A DNA stretch of 7,100 nt from Caryophanales bacterium. Its GTDB lineage: Bacteria; Bacillota_I; Bacilli_A; RFN20; CAG-826. A program made the position numbers and the translations under genes. The stretch is taken from NCBI GenBank assembly GCA_022781015.1, contig JALEUF010000081.1, positions 1-7,100 on the forward strand, written 5' to 3'. The notes beneath the pieces were generated by a model. That model worked only from the letters and a program-made list of their open reading frames with translations. It ran no database searches and had not been told where the DNA came from. Of this stretch, positions 5,819 through 7,100 are shown one piece after another. Each line of letters opens with the position of its first letter. Position 1 is the stretch's first letter.

Positions 5819-6669
5819 TTCAGAATTTCCTCGATATATTTTCCTTTACCCTTATATTGAATCCTAGCCATCTTAGATTTGTCAAAACCTATTTTTTGGA
5901 ATTCAATTTGTTGATACTTTAGATAATTCTTCTCAATGGTAGAAAGAAAGCATCTCTCTAATACCTTCAAATGTTTAATAGAAGTTTCTGACAAGAAAAC
6001 ATACTGCATTCCTAAATTGGTGGCGGCTAAGCAATGTTTGCATTGCTCATCTGTTATTTCGCCAGAAATGAATGTGTCGATAATTTGGAACATACGATTG
6101 TCAGCAATAGGAGCAATAACGTAATCAGCCTTTAAAATTGGATCAATAATATCTTTTAGTATTTTACTGTCTTTGAAATCGTTCAATGTTCCCCTTAAAT
6201 AAGCAATTGCTAACATCCATTTTGTATCAACTTCAAACTTAATGCTTTTCAAATTAGTTGGATTGAAATCAATAAAATACACGCTGGATTCAGGATATCT
6301 ACAAACAAAAGAAGCGGATTTATCATAGGAATCGCCACAATAAAAACCTTTGCCAAAATCATTGAATGCCTTTCCTTTATCGACTGTAATTTGACCATCT
6401 ATACCATTTCTTGAAGCATGTGAAAGTAATATGTGTTCCTTTTTAAGATCATCTTTATAAAGCATCTCTTTTTGACAATTGAGCTTTAATCCTTCATCAA
6501 AACAAAAACTATATATTCTATCCAGTAATTCAAATCTAGGACTAGTCTCCCCTACTTCAGTTCTTGATAAAGTCACTCTATCTATCCCTGTCTTAGCAGC
6601 TAACTCTTCTTGAGAAAGATGAAAAAACTCTCTAAGTAGAATTAAATCTTCTTTTATATCAAATTTCAT
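5815..6669 (-). CDS. XRE helix-turn-helix fused to DUF3990-like putative ADP-ribosyltransferase (candidate toxin and autorepressor)
   Basis: This 284-residue protein starts at the ATG at 6669, which has GAGGT 8 nt upstream. The frame extends to a TTG at 6702, but those 11 codons run through the promoter and ribosome site. Residues ~5-62 are an XRE/Cro-type HTH: LSQEELAAKTGIDRVTLSRTE (18-38) covers the DNA-binding helices. Residues ~79-242 match DUF3990, which I recall as a member of the ADP-ribosyltransferase superfamily: LLSHASRNG (81-89, with H84), NDFGKGFYCG (103-112), a YFIDF strand, DYVIAPIADNRMF (182-194), GEITDEQ (203-209) and GMQYVFLSE (220-228). H84, the aromatic/Gly patch around 105-110 and E204 or E208 are candidate active-site residues. 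A basic tail ends with ARIQYKGKGKYIEEILK. The 4-nt overlap with the partner gene and the palindrome over its promoter suggest a toxin-antitoxin-like, self-regulated unit. Target and activity are unknown. Confidence 0.82.
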   Translation of the reverse strand: MKFDIKEDLILLREFFHLSQEELAAKTGIDRVTLSRTEVGETSPRFELLDRIYSFCFDEGLKLNCQKEMLYKDDLKKEHILLSHASRNGIDGQITVDKGKAFNDFGKGFYCGDSYDKSASFVCRYPESSVYFIDFNPTNLKSIKFEVDTKWMLAIAYLRGTLNDFKDSKILKDIIDPILKADYVIAPIADNRMFQIIDTFISGEITDEQCKHCLAATNLGMQYVFLSETSIKHLKVLERCFLSTIEKNYLKYQQIEFQKIGFDKSKMARIQYKGKGKYIEEILK

Positions 6670-6692
6670 GGCAAAGACCTCATAGCAACTTA

Positions 6693-6722
6693 ATTGTAGC
6701 AAATGTTACAAACAAGTTTGAA
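6693..6722 (-). promoter_or_regulatory. Candidate promoter of the HTH-ART operon
   Basis: On the minus strand TACAAT (6698-6693) is a near-consensus -10. TTCAAA (6722-6717) is a fair -35 at 18-nt spacing. Transcription would start near 6686 and give a short leader with the GAGGT ribosome site before the ATG at 6669. The elements lie inside repeat copy 1 except for the first two bases of the downstream edge. Confidence 0.5.
6694..6711. promoter_or_regulatory. Operator-like imperfect palindrome, copy 1
   Basis: TTGTAGCAAATGTTACAA is symmetric at 14 of 18 positions, with outer half-sites TTGTA and TACAA and inner CA/TG. It overlaps the -10 of the proposed HTH-ART promoter, where binding of an XRE-type dimer would block transcription. 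The symmetry is seen directly; the link to this HTH protein is inferred from position. Confidence 0.5.
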
Positions 6723-6748
6723 AAGAGCATCAAAAAAAGGTTCGACTC
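6694..6748. repeat. 55-nt direct repeat, copy 1
   Basis: This stretch is identical over 55 nt to 7046-7100, in the same orientation and 352 nt apart. The match stops at 6693 (A) against 7045 (T) on one side and at the window end on the other. It contains the proposed promoter and operator of the HTH-ART gene and encodes the odd last residues of the RhuM fragment. Confidence 0.95.
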
Positions 6749-7045
6749 AAATATCACGCCTCTTTCAGACTTGACTCTATAACCAGCGGAAATTATGACA
6801 TCTAAGTTAAAATATAGAACATAATGAATCTGTCCTTTAATCTGAATTGCATTTTTTGCAACAGAGATATCTTTAAATAATTCGTTTCCATTAAATATAT
6901 TACGAATGTGCCTACTAATGACTGATTTATCACGATCAAATAACATGCTTAGATTATCTAACGTTAGCCAAACGATTTCTTTTTTATCCATTGAATCCAT
7001 CCATGAAATGCTGGTCATGCAACATGCAAAACCGAAAAAACTTCT

Positions 7046-7063
7046 TTGTAGCAAATGTTACAA
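7046..7063. promoter_or_regulatory. Operator-like imperfect palindrome, copy 2
   Basis: This is the same 18-nt palindrome as at 6694-6711, carried by the second copy of the 55-nt repeat. Here the minus-strand -10-like hexamer becomes TACAAA, upstream of the RhuM fragment. If both copies are real, one regulator could bind in front of both reading frames. Confidence 0.4.
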
Positions 7064-7100
7064 ACAAGTTTGAAAAGAGCATCAAAAAAAGGTTCGACTC
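7046..7100. repeat. 55-nt direct repeat, copy 2 (reaches window end)
   Basis: This copy is identical to 6694-6748 and ends on the last base of the window, so its true length is unknown. On the minus strand the phase used in copy 1 stays open here from the window end to a TAA at 6984-6986, so the tail of an unseen upstream gene could pass through it. An assembly overlap is an alternative explanation for its position. Confidence 0.9.

Larger units (their letters stand above)
6680..7018 (-). pseudogene. RhuM-family (virulence_RhuM) gene fragment
   Basis: The central part reads as a RhuM-family protein: EIVWLTLDNLSMLFDRDKSV, ISRHIRNIF, NELF, and then YFNLDVIISAGYRVKSERG, which is the most conserved segment. 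RhuM proteins are usually well over 250 residues; here only about 85 family-like residues remain. The N-terminal strand region normally before VWLT is absent. After RGVIF the sequence leaves the family and continues through the 55-nt repeat (ESNLFLMLFSNLF) to a TGA at 6680-6682. ATGs lie at 7018, 7000 and 6991, none with a good ribosome site; the frame also runs back to a TTG at 7054. It ends 11 nt before the HTH-ART start. RhuM genes are common in islands and near mobile or defence genes, which fits an accessory region. I judge it a remnant; a short functional DNA-binding derivative cannot be ruled out. Confidence 0.65.

Noticed and set aside
5607..6124. Two + strand frames (5607-5867, 5936-6124) opposite the ART/partner genes
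   Set aside because: They are antisense shadows of coding sequence with recognised domains.
6670..7054. TTG starts at 6702 (HTH-ART) and 7054 (RhuM fragment)
   Set aside because: The 6702 extension crosses the proposed -10 and the ribosome site of the ATG at 6669. The 7054 extension lies in the repeat with no ribosome site and no family match.
1..7100. Mycoplasma-type code (TGA as Trp), CRISPR array, tRNA, rRNA or insertion sequence
   Set aside because: TGA acts as a stop at gene overlaps and Trp uses TGG. No spaced repeat array, transposase, cloverleaf or rRNA motif was seen.

Overview
The window is A+T-rich DNA that reads best as a low-GC Bacillota/Mollicutes-related gut-type bacterium. 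Several genes have AAGGAG-type ribosome sites. Trp is encoded by TGG and TGA is a true stop (for example at 2887-2889 and 5815-5817), so this is the standard bacterial code and not the Mycoplasma code. The species cannot be named from this sequence.

Layout. 1-598 (-) is the 5' part of a secreted cell-surface protein that runs off the left edge. 816-953 (-) is a 45-residue small gene with its own ribosome site, leader hairpin and intrinsic terminator. 1055-2329 (-) is rarA/mgsA, a replication-fork AAA+ ATPase. It is divergent from a two-gene unit on the + strand: a hotdog-fold thioesterase (2380-2889) overlapped by a VTT/TVP38-type membrane protein (2876-3598). The two divergent start regions have no Shine-Dalgarno; the rarA side has a consensus extended -10 so close to its ATG that the mRNA should be almost leaderless. 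3649-4731 (-) is an acidic lipoprotein of unknown function, facing the + strand pair; its terminator overlaps the end of the VTT gene.

The right end (4892-7100, all -) looks like an accessory island. Its centre is a two-gene unit joined by an ATGA overlap. The first gene encodes an XRE helix-turn-helix fused to a DUF3990-like (putative ADP-ribosyltransferase) domain. The second encodes a two-domain partner whose C-terminal half resembles a GNAT acetyltransferase that has lost its acetyl-CoA P-loop signature. I infer a self-regulated toxin-antitoxin or defence-like module: the promoter proposed for it contains an 18-nt imperfect palindrome overlapping the -10. That palindrome lies in a 55-nt exact direct repeat present at 6694-6748 and again at 7046-7100. 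A broken RhuM-family fragment sits between the copies. The second copy ends on the last base of the window, so an assembly-graph loop must be considered beside a real duplication.

Functionally the left and middle parts are ordinary chromosomal housekeeping and envelope genes. The right end is the region worth a second look.
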